A stretch of 64,000 nucleotides of DNA from contig NZ_JARXYR010000002.1 in assembly GCF_029893635.1 (NCBI RefSeq), positions 1,401,001 to 1,465,000 of the forward strand. Reading direction: 5' to 3'. The position numbers and the translations under genes are program-made. The stretch comes from Variovorax sp. TBS-050B (GTDB lineage: Bacteria > Pseudomonadota > Gammaproteobacteria > Burkholderiales > Burkholderiaceae_C). Shown piece after piece: positions 9,628 to 18,683 of this stretch. The notes under the pieces were generated by a model. It worked only from the letters and a program-made list of their open reading frames with translations, was not told the origin of the DNA and searched no databases. Numbering within the stretch: the first letter of the stretch is position 1; the number at the start of each line of letters is the position of its first letter.

Positions 9628-9879
9628 CCTGCTCGGCCTGGGGTTCTCCCCAATATTGCAAGCGTGCGCTAACTTTTATTGGTTTCGAGGACGCTGCCGG
9701 ATGCGGCAAATTCCTGCTTGCATTTCATGTATTTCACCCATAATGCACGAGCCTCCCTCTTCAATTTGCCGAGGAGGCAGTTCGGTGATCGGTCAGTTTC
9801 GCGCAGCTCGACGGCTCGTTTGAGTGGTGCTTTCGGGACTCCGTCGCTTTTCTTGCTTTGTGTTTATAGGAGTCCCTGG

Positions 9880-10416
9880 ATGGGCAACAAACTGTACGTC
9901 GGCAACCTGCCTTACTCGGTGCGCGACGGTGATCTCGAACAGGCTTTCGGACAATTCGGCTCGGTGACCAGCGCCAAGGTCATGATGGAGCGCGACACGG
10001 GCCGCTCGAAGGGCTTCGGCTTCGTCGAGATGGGAAGCGACGCGGAAGCGCAAGCCGCCATCAACGGCATGAACGGCCAGCCCCTCGGCGGCCGCAGCGT
10101 CGTCGTCAATGAAGCACGTCCGATGGAAGCGCGTCCCCCGCGCAGCGGCGGCTACGGCGGCGGCGGTGGTGGTGGTTATGGCGGCGGTGGTGGTGGCGGC
10201 TACGGCGGCGGCGGCGGCGGTGGTGGTGGCGGCTACGGTGGTGGCGGCGGTGGCCGCTCCGGCGGTGGCGGCGGCTACGGCGGCGGTGGTCGCAGTGGCG
10301 GCGGCGGTGGTGGTGGCGACGGCGGTTTCCGCAGCCCCTACGGCGCCGGTCCGCGCGGCGGTGGCCGTTCGGGCGGTGGCGGCGGCTACGGCGGCGGCGG
10401 CAACAGCGGCTACTGA
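9880..10416 (+). CDS. Glycine-rich RRM RNA-binding protein
   Basis: A 178-residue protein: one RNA-recognition motif (about residues 1-82) with RNP2 LYVGNL and RNP1 KGFGFVEM, then a C-terminal tail of almost pure Gly with spaced Tyr, Arg and Ser. This is the bacterial Rbp type, usually cold- or stress-regulated, with RNA-binding aromatic residues intact. The ATG at 9880 is preceded by TAGGAGT at 9867-9873. The upstream 200 bases (9679-9879) are untranslated and contain a possible CGACGG/CCGTCG stem (9808-9846), perhaps a cold-sensing leader. The tail is built of GGCGGCGGTGGT-like repeats, prone to length variation. Confidence 0.92.
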   Translation: MGNKLYVGNLPYSVRDGDLEQAFGQFGSVTSAKVMMERDTGRSKGFGFVEMGSDAEAQAAINGMNGQPLGGRSVVVNEARPMEARPPRSGGYGGGGGGGYGGGGGGGYGGGGGGGGGGYGGGGGGRSGGGGGYGGGGRSGGGGGGGDGGFRSPYGAGPRGGGRSGGGGGYGGGGNSGY

Positions 10417-10436
10417 TCCTCAGCGCCGAAAACGAC

Positions 10437-10460
10437 AAAGGCTCCCTCGGGAGCCTTTTT
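10437..10460. terminator. Bidirectional rho-independent terminator
   Basis: A nine-base-pair stem (AAAGGCTCC 10437-10445 with GGAGCCTTT 10450-10458) with As before and Ts after it. It lies between the convergent RRM and short-chain dehydrogenase genes and can serve both strands. Confidence 0.88.
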
Positions 10461-10484
10461 CATTGACGCGCGGGCCGGGCCGGC

Positions 10485-11270
10485 TCAGGCTTCGCCGCTG
10501 CGCTTCTTGCGGCCGCGGCCCTGCACGGCCCGGTCGAACAGCGCGTTCGGCAACAGGCGCATCAGCTTGGCGATCACGCCCATTTGCCACGGGATCACGC
10601 GGTAGCTGCGGCCGGCCTCGATGGTTTGCAGCGCCTGCTGCGCGAAATCCTCGGCCTGCATCAGGAACGGCATGCCGTAACGGTTGCCGCGCGTGAGCGG
10701 GGTGTCGATGTAGCCCGGGCAGATCGTCACGACCTTGACGCCGCTGCCGTGCAGTTCGCCGCGCAGGCTTTCGCAGTACGCCACCACGCCGGCCTTGCTC
10801 GCGCAGTACGCACCGTGGCCCGGCAGGCCGCGGATCGCCGCCACGCTGGCGATGCCGACCAGCCGCCCGCTGCCGCGCTGCCGCATGGCGGCGACGAAGG
10901 GATGGAAGGTGGCCATCAGGCCCACGTTGTTGGTGGCGAAAGTGCGCGCCATCACGTCGATGTCCTCGCGCGCCACGGTGTCGATGCCCACGCTGATGCC
11001 GGCGTTGGCGATCACCACGTCCGGCAGGCCCTGGCCTTCGATGCAGGCGGTGCCGGCGGCCACGATGCTGTCGGTCTGCGCGACGTCAGCGCTGTAGATC
11101 CGGTAGCGCGCCGCGTCGAGCCGGCGTTCGGCGGCCCAGGCTTCGATCTCCGCCGTGCGGCGCGCGACCAGCGCCAGCCGGTAGCCGGCTTCGTAGAAGC
11201 GCGCCGCCAGCGCCTGCCCGATGCCGCTCGACGCGCCGGTGATGAAGACGAGCGGCGCGGGGGCGTTCAT
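10485..11270 (-). CDS. Short-chain dehydrogenase/reductase
   Basis: A 261-residue classical SDR. It has the nucleotide-binding TGASSGIG at residues ~11-18, NAG (ANAGISVG), the catalytic Ser in GIASVAA and YxxxK in AYCASKAG, followed by PGYIDTPLT. A basic C-terminal tail (GRGRKKRSGE) suggests membrane or surface association. Its ATG overlaps the lptC stop by four bases (11267-11270), so it belongs to the LPS operon kdsD-kdsC-lptC. The position where lptA is usually found is occupied by this gene. Substrate unknown. Confidence 0.85.
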   Translation of the reverse strand: MNAPAPLVFITGASSGIGQALAARFYEAGYRLALVARRTAEIEAWAAERRLDAARYRIYSADVAQTDSIVAAGTACIEGQGLPDVVIANAGISVGIDTVAREDIDVMARTFATNNVGLMATFHPFVAAMRQRGSGRLVGIASVAAIRGLPGHGAYCASKAGVVAYCESLRGELHGSGVKVVTICPGYIDTPLTRGNRYGMPFLMQAEDFAQQALQTIEAGRSYRVIPWQMGVIAKLMRLLPNALFDRAVQGRGRKKRSGEA

Positions 11271-11902
11271 CGCTTGCCGGGCGCGGCCGACGGCACCAGC
11301 AGACCGCGCACGCGGCCGGTCAGGTTGGCCACGCCGCTGAGGTTGTCGTAGTCGAGGTTGTCGGCGGTGAACTGGTCGGTGCCGCGGATCAGCGTGACCG
11401 GCTTGTTCGAGGTGACGCGTTCGCTGTCGAGGTAGGCGTGCAGGAACTCGCCGCGGAACTCGAGCCGCGGCGTGCTCTTGCCATTCGCTTGCACGGCCGG
11501 GTCGCGGATGACGATGGCGTTGCCGAACAGCTGGATCTCGCTGCCGTCCGAATTCGACAGCCCGCGGTTGGCGGTGGCGCGCGTGGTGAAACCCTCCGGC
11601 GAGACGGAGCGCACGCGCACGTCGTCGACCTCGATGGTGTCGGTGTCGGGATAGTGCCGGCCTTCCTTGCCGTGGAGTTCGCTGCGCAGGTCGCCGTTGG
11701 GCAGGTAGTTCTTGATCACGAAGCCGCGCATGAAATAGTCGGGCTCGTGGGTGGGCGCGGCCTTGGCGGTGGGCTCGAGCAGCTTGGGCGCGTTGCGCAC
11801 CAGCCAGTAGGTGCCGAGCGCGACCGCCGCCGTCAGGATGATCGGCAGGTAGATCGTGGCGCGATCGAGCACGTCGCGCAGCAGGTCCCAGGCGCGCTTC
11901 AT
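11267..11902 (-). CDS. lptC: LPS export ABC transporter periplasmic protein LptC
   Basis: A 211-residue bitopic protein: a short cytoplasmic N-terminus, one membrane helix (about residues 18-36), then a periplasmic beta-jellyroll (DYFMRGFVIKNYLPNGDL, DNLDYDNLSGVANLTGRVRG). LptC passes lipopolysaccharide from LptBFG to LptA. It overlaps kdsC by four bases and the dehydrogenase by four bases, which means tight co-translation. lptA and lptB are not adjacent here. Confidence 0.9.
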   Translation of the reverse strand: MKRAWDLLRDVLDRATIYLPIILTAAVALGTYWLVRNAPKLLEPTAKAAPTHEPDYFMRGFVIKNYLPNGDLRSELHGKEGRHYPDTDTIEVDDVRVRSVSPEGFTTRATANRGLSNSDGSEIQLFGNAIVIRDPAVQANGKSTPRLEFRGEFLHAYLDSERVTSNKPVTLIRGTDQFTADNLDYDNLSGVANLTGRVRGLLVPSAAPGKR

Positions 11903-12447
11903 TGCGTCGGGCCCCGGGCGGCGTCGAGCAGGCGTCGGTACTGGCCGCAGGCGGTCAGCAGCAGGTCGCAGAATTCGCGCGCCGCGCCTTCGCCGCCGCG
12001 CGCGCGCGTGACGTAATGCACCGCATCGCGCACTTCGGCATGGGCATTGGCCGGCGCCGCGGCGAAGCCGACGCGCGCGAGCACCGGCAGGTCGGGCCAG
12101 TCGTCGCCGATGGCCGCGGCCTGGTGCCAGCCGAAGCCGAGCTGTTCGAGCATGGCCTCGGCCGCCGGCAGCTTGGCCTCGGTGCCGTAGCGCACATGCT
12201 CGATGCCCAGCGCCTCGAGCCGCACGCGCAGCGGCTTGGAGTCGCGCCCGGTGATGACGGCCGGCGTGATGCCGGCCAGGCGCAGCAGCTTGAGGCCGTA
12301 GCCGTCGAGGATGCTGAAGCGCTTGAGCGTCTCGCCGTGCTCGGTGAAGTAGACGCCGCCGTCGGTCAGCACGCCGTCGATGTCGAAGAAGGCGATGCGC
12401 ACGTCCTGCGCGGCGAGCAGGGTCTCGGCCTGGAAGTCGAGGGGCAT
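11899..12447 (-). CDS. kdsC: 3-deoxy-D-manno-octulosonate 8-phosphate phosphatase
   Basis: A 182-residue HAD-superfamily phosphatase of the C0 (capless) KdsC type. Motif I is FFDIDGVLTDG, motif II VITGRDS, and motif III-IV includes GDDWPDLPVL (KdsC usually has GDDxxDLP). It removes phosphate from KDO-8-P in the KDO branch of LPS synthesis. The start codon shares one base with the stop of kdsD at 12447, so the pair is translationally coupled and catalyses successive pathway steps. Confidence 0.93.
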   Translation of the reverse strand: MPLDFQAETLLAAQDVRIAFFDIDGVLTDGGVYFTEHGETLKRFSILDGYGLKLLRLAGITPAVITGRDSKPLRVRLEALGIEHVRYGTEAKLPAAEAMLEQLGFGWHQAAAIGDDWPDLPVLARVGFAAAPANAHAEVRDAVHYVTRARGGEGAAREFCDLLLTACGQYRRLLDAARGPTQ

Positions 12448-13445
12448 CAGATGACCTTCGCGCGCATCAGGTCGTTGATGCTGAGCGCGCCGATCAGCAG
12501 GCCCGCCGGGTCGACGATGAGCACGCTGGTGATGCGGTGCTCTTCCATCAGCTCGGCCGCCTCGGCCGCCAGCGCGTCGGCGCGCAGGGTGCGCGGTCCC
12601 GGGTGCATCACGTCGGCGGCCGTCAGGCCGCGCAGGTCGCCGCCGGTCTCGACCTGGCGGCGCAGGTCGCCGTCGGTGAAGATGCCGATGGCGCGGCCCT
12701 GTGCATCGACCACGGCAGTGGCGCCCAGGCCCTTGGAACTCATCTCGCGCATCAGCTCGCTGAGCGTGGCGGTGGGCGGCACGCGCGGCACGTCGTCGCC
12801 CGAGCGCATGACGTCGCTCACATGGGTGAGCAGCTTGCGGCCGAGCGCGCCGCCGGGATGCGAGCGCGCGAAGTCTTCCGAGCCGAAGCCGCGCGCATCG
12901 AGCAGCGCCACGGCCAGCGCGTCGCCCATCGCCATCTGGGCGGTGGTGCTGGCGGTGGGGGCGAGGTTGAGCGGGCAGGCTTCCTTGGCGACGCCGGCAT
13001 CGATCACGATGTCCGCATGGCGCGCCAGGGTGGAATCGAGGCGCCCGGTGATCGCGATCAGCGGCACGCCCTGGCGCTTGACCACCGGCAGGATCACGGT
13101 GAGCTCGTCGACCTCGCCGCTGTTGGAGATGGCGAGCACCAGGTCGACCGACTTGATCATGCCGAGGTCGCCGTGGCTGGCCTCGGCCGGATGGACGAAC
13201 ATCGCGGGCGTGCCGGTGGAGGCGAGCGTGGCGGCGATCTTGCGGCCGACGTGGCCGCTCTTGCCCATGCCCATCACGACCACGCGGCCGCGCACTTCGA
13301 GGATCTTGCGGACCGCGTCGACGAAGCTCGGGCCCACGCGCGACTTGAGGCCGATCACGGCTTCGGATTCGATGTCGAAAGTGGCGCGCGCCCGCGCGAG
13401 GATGGCGTCGGCGTCGACCGCGGGGGGCAGGGGAGCGGAACTCAT
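12447..13445 (-). CDS. kdsD: Arabinose-5-phosphate isomerase (KpsF/GutQ family)
   Basis: A 332-residue protein: a SIS sugar-isomerase domain (about residues 40-175, with MGMGKSGHVGRKIAATLASTG and AISNSGEVDE) followed by two CBS domains (about 205-330). It makes D-arabinose 5-phosphate from ribulose 5-phosphate, the first KDO precursor. It is the first gene of the leftward operon with kdsC, lptC and the dehydrogenase and is divergent from the Kef-type antiporter with about 100 bases between them. Confidence 0.94.
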   Translation of the reverse strand: MSSAPLPPAVDADAILARARATFDIESEAVIGLKSRVGPSFVDAVRKILEVRGRVVVMGMGKSGHVGRKIAATLASTGTPAMFVHPAEASHGDLGMIKSVDLVLAISNSGEVDELTVILPVVKRQGVPLIAITGRLDSTLARHADIVIDAGVAKEACPLNLAPTASTTAQMAMGDALAVALLDARGFGSEDFARSHPGGALGRKLLTHVSDVMRSGDDVPRVPPTATLSELMREMSSKGLGATAVVDAQGRAIGIFTDGDLRRQVETGGDLRGLTAADVMHPGPRTLRADALAAEAAELMEEHRITSVLIVDPAGLLIGALSINDLMRAKVI

Positions 13446-13547
13446 CGGCGGATTTTACGGGCCGGCCGTCCGGGCGCACCGTTTAGCGCCCCGGCAGCCG
13501 CCGCGGGGCACGGACATTGCTGTAGTCCTTTGCACTAGCATCCAGCC

Positions 13548-15530
13548 ATGTCTTCGTTCGATCTCACGCTGTTGTACTTGCTCGCCGCGGTGATCGGCGT
13601 GGTGGTCTGCCGTTCGCTCAAGCTGCCGCCGATGCTCGGCTACCTCTCGGCCGGGGTGCTGATCGGGCCGCATGCGCTGGCGCTGGCGCAGAACTCCGAG
13701 GCGATCAGCCACCTGGGCGAGTTCGGCGTGGTGTTCCTGATGTTCGTGATCGGGCTGGAATTCAGCCTGCCCAAGCTGCGCGCGATGCGCAGGCATGTGT
13801 TCGGGCTCGGCATGCTGCAGGTGCTGCTGACCATGGCGATCGCCACCGCGGGCGCGCTGCTGATCGCCACCTGGCTGCCGCCGGCCTGGCAGCTGGGCTG
13901 GCAGACCGCGCTGGCGCTCTCGGGTGCGCTGACCATGAGCAGCACGGCGATCGTGGTGAAGCTGATGGCCGAGCGGCTCGAACTGGAGAGCGAGCACGGC
14001 AAGCGCGTGATGGGCGTGCTGCTGTTCCAGGATCTGGCGGTGGTGCCGCTGCTGGTGCTGATTCCCGCCCTGGGCGCGCCGCCCGAGACGCTGGCCACCG
14101 CGATCGGCCTGGCGCTGGTGAAGGCGGTGGTGCTGATCGGCATCCTGCTCTACGGCGGCCCGCGCATCATGCGCTGGTGGCTCACGCTGGTCGCGCGGCG
14201 TCGCAGCGAGGAGCTCTTCATCCTGAACGTGCTGCTGATCACGCTGGGGCTGGCCTGGCTCACCGAACTCGCGGGGCTGAGCCTTGCGCTCGGCGCCTTC
14301 ATCGCGGGCATGCTGGTGTCGGAGACCGAGTACAAGCACCAGGTCGAGACCGACATCCGCCCGTTCCACGACGTGCTGCTGGGCCTCTTCTTCATCACCG
14401 TGGGCATGACGCTCGACTGGCACATCGTGGTGGAGCGGTGGGCGCTGGTCGGGGTGCTGCTGGTGCTGCCGCTGGCGTTCAAGCTGGCGCTGGTCACGCT
14501 GCTGGCGCGGGTGCTCGGCGCCACCGCGGGCGTGTCGCTGCGCACCGGGCTCTACCTCGCGCAGGCCGGCGAGTTCGGCTTCGTGCTGCTCGCGCTGGCC
14601 CAGTCGCGCAGCCTGCTGCCGGAGTGGCTCGCGCATCCGGTGCTGGCGTCGATGGTGCTGTCGATGCTCGCCACGCCGTTCATCGTGATGTACACCAATG
14701 CGATCGTGCGCAAGCTGGTGGCGAGCGACTGGCTGCAGCAGTCGCTGCAGATGACCACCATCGCGCGCAAGACCATCAACACCGCGCAGCACGTGATCAT
14801 CTGCGGCTACGGGCGCTGCGGCCAGAACCTGGCGCGCATCCTGGAGCGCGAGGGCATTCCGTACATGGCGCTGGACCTCGACCCCGACCGCGTGCGCCAG
14901 GCCGCGTCGGCGGGCGATTCGGTGGTGTTCGGCGACGCGGCCCGGCTGCAGGCGCTGATGGCGGCGGGGCTGGCGCGCGCCAGCGCAGTGGTCGTGACCT
15001 ACCTCGACGTGCCCGGCGCGATGAAGGTGCTGGCCAACACGCGCGCCCATGCGCCGCAGGTGCCGGTGATCGTGCGCACGCAGGACGACCTCGACCTGGA
15101 GAAGCTGCAGGCCGCCGGCGCGACCGAGGTGGTGCCCGAAGCCATCGAGGGCTCGCTGATGCTCGCGAGCCATGCGCTGGCGCTGGTCGGGGTGCCGATG
15201 CGGCGCGTGATCCGCGTGGTGCAGGACCAGCGCGATGCGCGCTACAAGCTGCTGCGCGGGTACTTCCACGGCGCCGACGACGACAACGCCGACGAACTCG
15301 ACCACGAGCGGCTCAACACCTTCACGCTGAACCCGGGCGCGCGCGCGATCGGCCAGACGCTCGAGCGGCTCGCGCTCGACACGCTGGGCGTGCGCATCGC
15401 GAGCCTGCGCCGCCACGGGCATGCCCAACCCCTCAGCGGCAGCACGGTGCTGTCCGACGGCGACACGCTGGTGCTCTCGGGCAAGCCGGCCGCGATCGCG
15501 GTCGCCATCGAAAGGCTGCAGAAGGGCTGA
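13548..15530 (+). CDS. Kef-type monovalent cation:proton antiporter
   Basis: A 660-residue CPA2-family protein. It has twelve or so membrane segments of a Na+/H+ exchanger domain (about residues 5-375), then a cytoplasmic RCK/TrkA-N domain starting with HVIICGYGRCGQNLARILE and a TrkA-C domain at the end. The layout is that of KefB/KefC, glutathione-gated K+ efflux systems, but the subtype cannot be told from sequence alone. No KefF/KefG quinone reductase gene is next to it. Divergent association with kdsD is common in betaproteobacteria. Confidence 0.9.
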   Translation: MSSFDLTLLYLLAAVIGVVVCRSLKLPPMLGYLSAGVLIGPHALALAQNSEAISHLGEFGVVFLMFVIGLEFSLPKLRAMRRHVFGLGMLQVLLTMAIATAGALLIATWLPPAWQLGWQTALALSGALTMSSTAIVVKLMAERLELESEHGKRVMGVLLFQDLAVVPLLVLIPALGAPPETLATAIGLALVKAVVLIGILLYGGPRIMRWWLTLVARRRSEELFILNVLLITLGLAWLTELAGLSLALGAFIAGMLVSETEYKHQVETDIRPFHDVLLGLFFITVGMTLDWHIVVERWALVGVLLVLPLAFKLALVTLLARVLGATAGVSLRTGLYLAQAGEFGFVLLALAQSRSLLPEWLAHPVLASMVLSMLATPFIVMYTNAIVRKLVASDWLQQSLQMTTIARKTINTAQHVIICGYGRCGQNLARILEREGIPYMALDLDPDRVRQAASAGDSVVFGDAARLQALMAAGLARASAVVVTYLDVPGAMKVLANTRAHAPQVPVIVRTQDDLDLEKLQAAGATEVVPEAIEGSLMLASHALALVGVPMRRVIRVVQDQRDARYKLLRGYFHGADDDNADELDHERLNTFTLNPGARAIGQTLERLALDTLGVRIASLRRHGHAQPLSGSTVLSDGDTLVLSGKPAAIAVAIERLQKG

Positions 15531-15551
15531 CCGGCCGGTTGCCGGTCCCTA

Positions 15552-16514
15552 TCAGTTCAGCAGCGTCGGATTGCGCTTTTCCTCTTCGAGGCGCTGCTGC
15601 CGGCGCACCGCCTCGCACTGGGCATGGGGCTTGAATTCGGGCTTCAGGCATTGCGCGGCCATGCACTGGGCGCGCGCGATGAAGTTGCGGTCGCCGCACA
15701 GCGCCATCGGCTCGGCAGGCGCCGCCGGTGCGGCGGACGGCACCGGTGCCGCTGCGGCCGGTGCAGGCGCGGGCGCGGGCTGGTCGGGCTGCGCCGGGGC
15801 CGCAGCGGCCGGCTTGCGCGACTTGGCCGTGCCGGCGGCCGGCTTGGGCGCGGCGGGTGGTGCACTGGGCGGCGCGGGCTCCGCTGCGGCGACAGCCGTT
15901 TCCATTCCCAGGCCGTCCGGCCCAGCGGCGGAATCCGGCAGCGCGGCAGGCGGCGCGGGCGAGGCCGCCGGTGCCACGGCGGGCGCGGCGGCGGCCGGCG
16001 TGTCGACCGCAGCCTCTTCCACCCGCGTGCCCTTGCCGTAGCCATACCAGCCGGCCACGATCATCACCAGCGCCACCGCCAGCAGCGCCAGCCACAGCCC
16101 CAGCACGCGCGAGCGCAGCGGCGGCTTTTCCTTCGGTCGGCGCTGCTTGGCTTCGGTGCCCGCGTCCCGCGCCGCCGCGCGCCGGGCCGAGCGTTGCTCG
16201 CGCGACTCGCGCGGCCGCGCCGAGGGACGCCTTGCCGCGCCCGTCCCGAGGATCACGGTCTGCTCGCCCGCGCCGATGGCGGTCGAGGTGCCGAAGGCCA
16301 CGCGCGCGCCGCCCTCCTCGAAGAGCGCGCCGGGCATCGTGGGTGCCCGCAATTGCGCGGGTGCGGTGGCCGCCCATTCACGCTCCGACCGGCTGCGCGG
16401 CGCGGGGGCGGGGCTCGGGCCCGGCGCGGCGGATGCGAGCGAGCCGCCGCACTGCTTGCAGAAATTCGCGCCCTCGCGGTTTTCCGCGCTGCAGACCGGG
16501 CAGATCAAGGCCAT
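15552..16514 (-). CDS. Zinc-ribbon membrane protein, Pro/Ala rich
   Basis: A 320-residue protein with a small N-terminal zinc ribbon (CPVCSAENREGANFCKQCGG, two CxxC pairs), a low-complexity basic linker, one membrane helix at about residues 135-155 (LGLWLALLAVALVMIVAGWYG), a long Ala/Pro-rich region and a conserved C-terminal piece with four Cys (LCGDRNFIARAQCMAAQC, AQCEAVRRQ). Its function is unknown; the layout suggests a membrane-anchored protein with cytoplasmic zinc ribbon and extracytoplasmic Cys-rich end. It converges on the Kef-type gene, 21 bases apart. Confidence 0.72.
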   Translation of the reverse strand: MALICPVCSAENREGANFCKQCGGSLASAAPGPSPAPAPRSRSEREWAATAPAQLRAPTMPGALFEEGGARVAFGTSTAIGAGEQTVILGTGAARRPSARPRESREQRSARRAAARDAGTEAKQRRPKEKPPLRSRVLGLWLALLAVALVMIVAGWYGYGKGTRVEEAAVDTPAAAAPAVAPAASPAPPAALPDSAAGPDGLGMETAVAAAEPAPPSAPPAAPKPAAGTAKSRKPAAAAPAQPDQPAPAPAPAAAAPVPSAAPAAPAEPMALCGDRNFIARAQCMAAQCLKPEFKPHAQCEAVRRQQRLEEEKRNPTLLN

Positions 16515-16606
16515 GACGACTGACTTCTAGAAAACGTTTTTATTCAGGAGAACTGGCGGCAGAGAACCGCCTGGCCCGTGCTGCGAATCGATCGGAAATC
16601 GACGGC

Positions 16607-17068
16607 TCAGGTCACCGCGACGCGCTTGGAGCGGTGCGCCATGCGCTTGGCGATCACCGCGCCGAGCCCCATCGCGAGCTCGAGCGCGAGGTTGGGTTGC
16701 CGGTTCGACATCTCGGCGAAGCGGATGGCGGTGAGGCGCCACACGCGGCCCGCGCCGGTGACCACCACGTTGGCCGAATGCGGTTCGCGCGAGAAGAACG
16801 AACCCTCGCCCACGACCGCGCCGGCCATGAGCACGGCGAGCTTCATCTGCTCCTTGCTGCTCACGCGGTGCACGCTGATCGCGCCGCTCTCGACGAAGAA
16901 GACCGAGCGGTCGTGCGTGCCCTGCTCGATCAGGATGTCGCCCACGCTGGTGTCGATGGCCTGCAGGTAGCCCGCCAACGTTTCCCATTGCTGCACGTTG
17001 AGCGTGAGCGCAAAGGCGTCGTTGCTGTTGTTGTCCGCGATGGCGCGGCTCAGGTTCTGGATGGTCAT
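16607..17068 (-). CDS. Stand-alone cyclic-nucleotide-binding domain protein
   Basis: A 153-residue Crp-type effector domain (beta-roll, about residues 20-140) with GDILIEQGTHDRSVFFVESGAI and the phosphate-binding-cassette-like VVGEGSFFSREPHSANVV. There is no helix-turn-helix, so it is not itself a DNA-binding regulator; it may sense a nucleotide and act on a partner. The Arg of the canonical cassette (GExA..RxA) is not in its usual place, so ligand binding is uncertain. The ~90 bases between it and the zinc-ribbon gene show nothing else. Confidence 0.75.
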   Translation of the reverse strand: MTIQNLSRAIADNNSNDAFALTLNVQQWETLAGYLQAIDTSVGDILIEQGTHDRSVFFVESGAISVHRVSSKEQMKLAVLMAGAVVGEGSFFSREPHSANVVVTGAGRVWRLTAIRFAEMSNRQPNLALELAMGLGAVIAKRMAHRSKRVAVT

Positions 17069-17159
17069 GCTTTTCTCAACCCCCGCATTGCTGCCGGGAG
17101 TATCCGCGAAGCATGCGGGTTTCGACTACAACTCTTTACGTTTTCGCGGCGCGGTGTCT

Positions 17160-18566
17160 CTATTTACCGATGCAGAAGCGCGAAAAGATGACGCCGAGCA
17201 GATCGTCCGCGCCGAACTCGCCGGTGATTTCGTTGAGCGCGTTCTGCGCCAGGCGCAGTTCCTCGGCCAGCAGGTCGAGCGACTGGGCCTGGGCCGCGAG
17301 GTGGGCGGCGGCCATGGCGAGATGGGTGTCGACGCGCGCCAGCGCCTGCACGTGGCGGGCGCGCGCGAGGTAGGTGCCTTCGGGCACGGCCTGCCAGCCC
17401 GCCATCGCGAGCAGTTGCTCGCGCAGGGCCTCGATGCCGAGGCCGGTCTTGGCCGACAGGGCAATGCCTTCGTTCGGTGCGGCGACCGGCGCGGCATCCT
17501 GCTTGTTCCAGACGTGGAGCACCGGCACGGCGGCGGGCAGCTTCTGTTGCAGGCCGCGCAGGATCTCGGCGTCGGCGGCGGCATAGTCGTCCTGCCCGGC
17601 GCGCGTCAGGTCGTGCAGGAACAGCACCGCGTCGGCACTCTCGATCTGGCCCCAGGCGCGCGCCACGCCGATCTGCTCGACCTCGTCGCTGCTCTCGCGC
17701 AGGCCGGCGGTGTCGGCCACGTGCAGCGGCACGCCGTGGATCTGGATGGTCTGCGAGACCACGTCGCGCGTGGTGCCGGCCACCGCGCTCACGATCGCGA
17801 GCTCGGCACCCGCGAGCGCGTTGAGCAGCGAACTCTTGCCCGCGTTGGGCTGCCCGGCGATCACCACCTTGATGCCCTCGCGCAGCAGCGCCCCCTGGCG
17901 CGCGCGCTGCTGTACCGCCGCGAGCTGCGCCTGCAGCGCGGCGAGTTGGCCGGCGGCATCGGCCTTCTGCAGGAAGTCGATCTCCTCCTCGGGAAAGTCG
18001 AGCGTGGCCTCGACCAGCATGCGCAGATGGATCAGCGCATCGCGCAGCGTGTGGATCTCGCGCGAGAAGGCGCCCGAGAGCGAGCGCCCGGCGCTGCGCG
18101 CGGCGGCCTCGGTGCTCGCGTCGATCAGGTCGGCGATGGCCTCGGCCTGCGCGAGGTCGATCTTGCCGTTGAGGAAGGCGCGCTGGCTGAATTCGCCGGG
18201 CTCGGCCACGCGCAGGCCGGGCAGGCGCGGCCGGCCGCTGACCGGATCGGGTTCGGCCGCCGCCGCCAGGCAGCGCGCGAGCAGCAGCTGCAGCACGACC
18301 GCGCCGCCGTGCGCCTGCAGTTCGAGCACGTCCTCGCCGGTGAAGGAGTGCGGCGAGGGGAAGTGGATCGCGAGGCCATGGTCGATCGGCGTGCCGTCGG
18401 CGTCGCGAAAGGGCAGGTAGGTGGCCTCGCGCGGCTTGAGCGCCCGGCCGCAGATCGCGTCGATCAGCGGCGCGAGCCGCGCGCCCGAGACGCGCACGAT
18501 GCCCACCGCACCGCGCCCCGGGGCGGTGGCGACGGCGGCGATGGGGTCGGTGGTGCGGGCGAGCAT
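17160..18566 (-). CDS. mnmE: tRNA modification GTPase MnmE
   Basis: A complete 468-residue MnmE (TrmE). It has an N-terminal tetrahydrofolate-binding domain, a helical domain, and an inserted G domain with the P-loop [15 protein letters not shown]2 [20 protein letters not shown] and NKQD, ending in the invariant FCIGK whose Cys is required for modification. With MnmG it adds the carboxymethylaminomethyl group to wobble U34; mnmG starts at the right end of this window. It follows yidC on the same strand, separated by a 90-base dispersed repeat. Confidence 0.96.
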   Translation of the reverse strand: MLARTTDPIAAVATAPGRGAVGIVRVSGARLAPLIDAICGRALKPREATYLPFRDADGTPIDHGLAIHFPSPHSFTGEDVLELQAHGGAVVLQLLLARCLAAAAEPDPVSGRPRLPGLRVAEPGEFSQRAFLNGKIDLAQAEAIADLIDASTEAAARSAGRSLSGAFSREIHTLRDALIHLRMLVEATLDFPEEEIDFLQKADAAGQLAALQAQLAAVQQRARQGALLREGIKVVIAGQPNAGKSSLLNALAGAELAIVSAVAGTTRDVVSQTIQIHGVPLHVADTAGLRESSDEVEQIGVARAWGQIESADAVLFLHDLTRAGQDDYAAADAEILRGLQQKLPAAVPVLHVWNKQDAAPVAAPNEGIALSAKTGLGIEALREQLLAMAGWQAVPEGTYLARARHVQALARVDTHLAMAAAHLAAQAQSLDLLAEELRLAQNALNEITGEFGADDLLGVIFSRFCIGK

Positions 18567-18590
18567 GGACTGCCTTGCAGTTTCAAGAGT

Positions 18591-18681
18591 ACCGCGGAAC
18601 TGGCTTTGCCAGGCCGCTGGTACTGCCCCCGGCAGGGGGTTGGCGGAGCGACACGAAGTGCGCGCAGCCTGGGGGCGAGCC
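18591..18681. repeat. Dispersed intergenic repeat, copy 2
   Basis: The same element as at 8754-8848 in the opposite orientation, from ACCGCGGAACTGGC to GCAGCCTGGGGGCGAGCC, filling the yidC-mnmE gap. Similarity to copy 1 covers the full length, with the middle part (TTGGCGGAGCGACACGAAG) nearly the same as in copy 3. Confidence 0.7.
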
Positions 18682-18683
18682 TG

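Noticed and set aside
10129..10416. Possible CRISPR or tandem-repeat array in the GGCGGT repeats.
   Set aside because: The repeats are in frame with the RRM gene and code the glycine tail; no spacers of even length exist.
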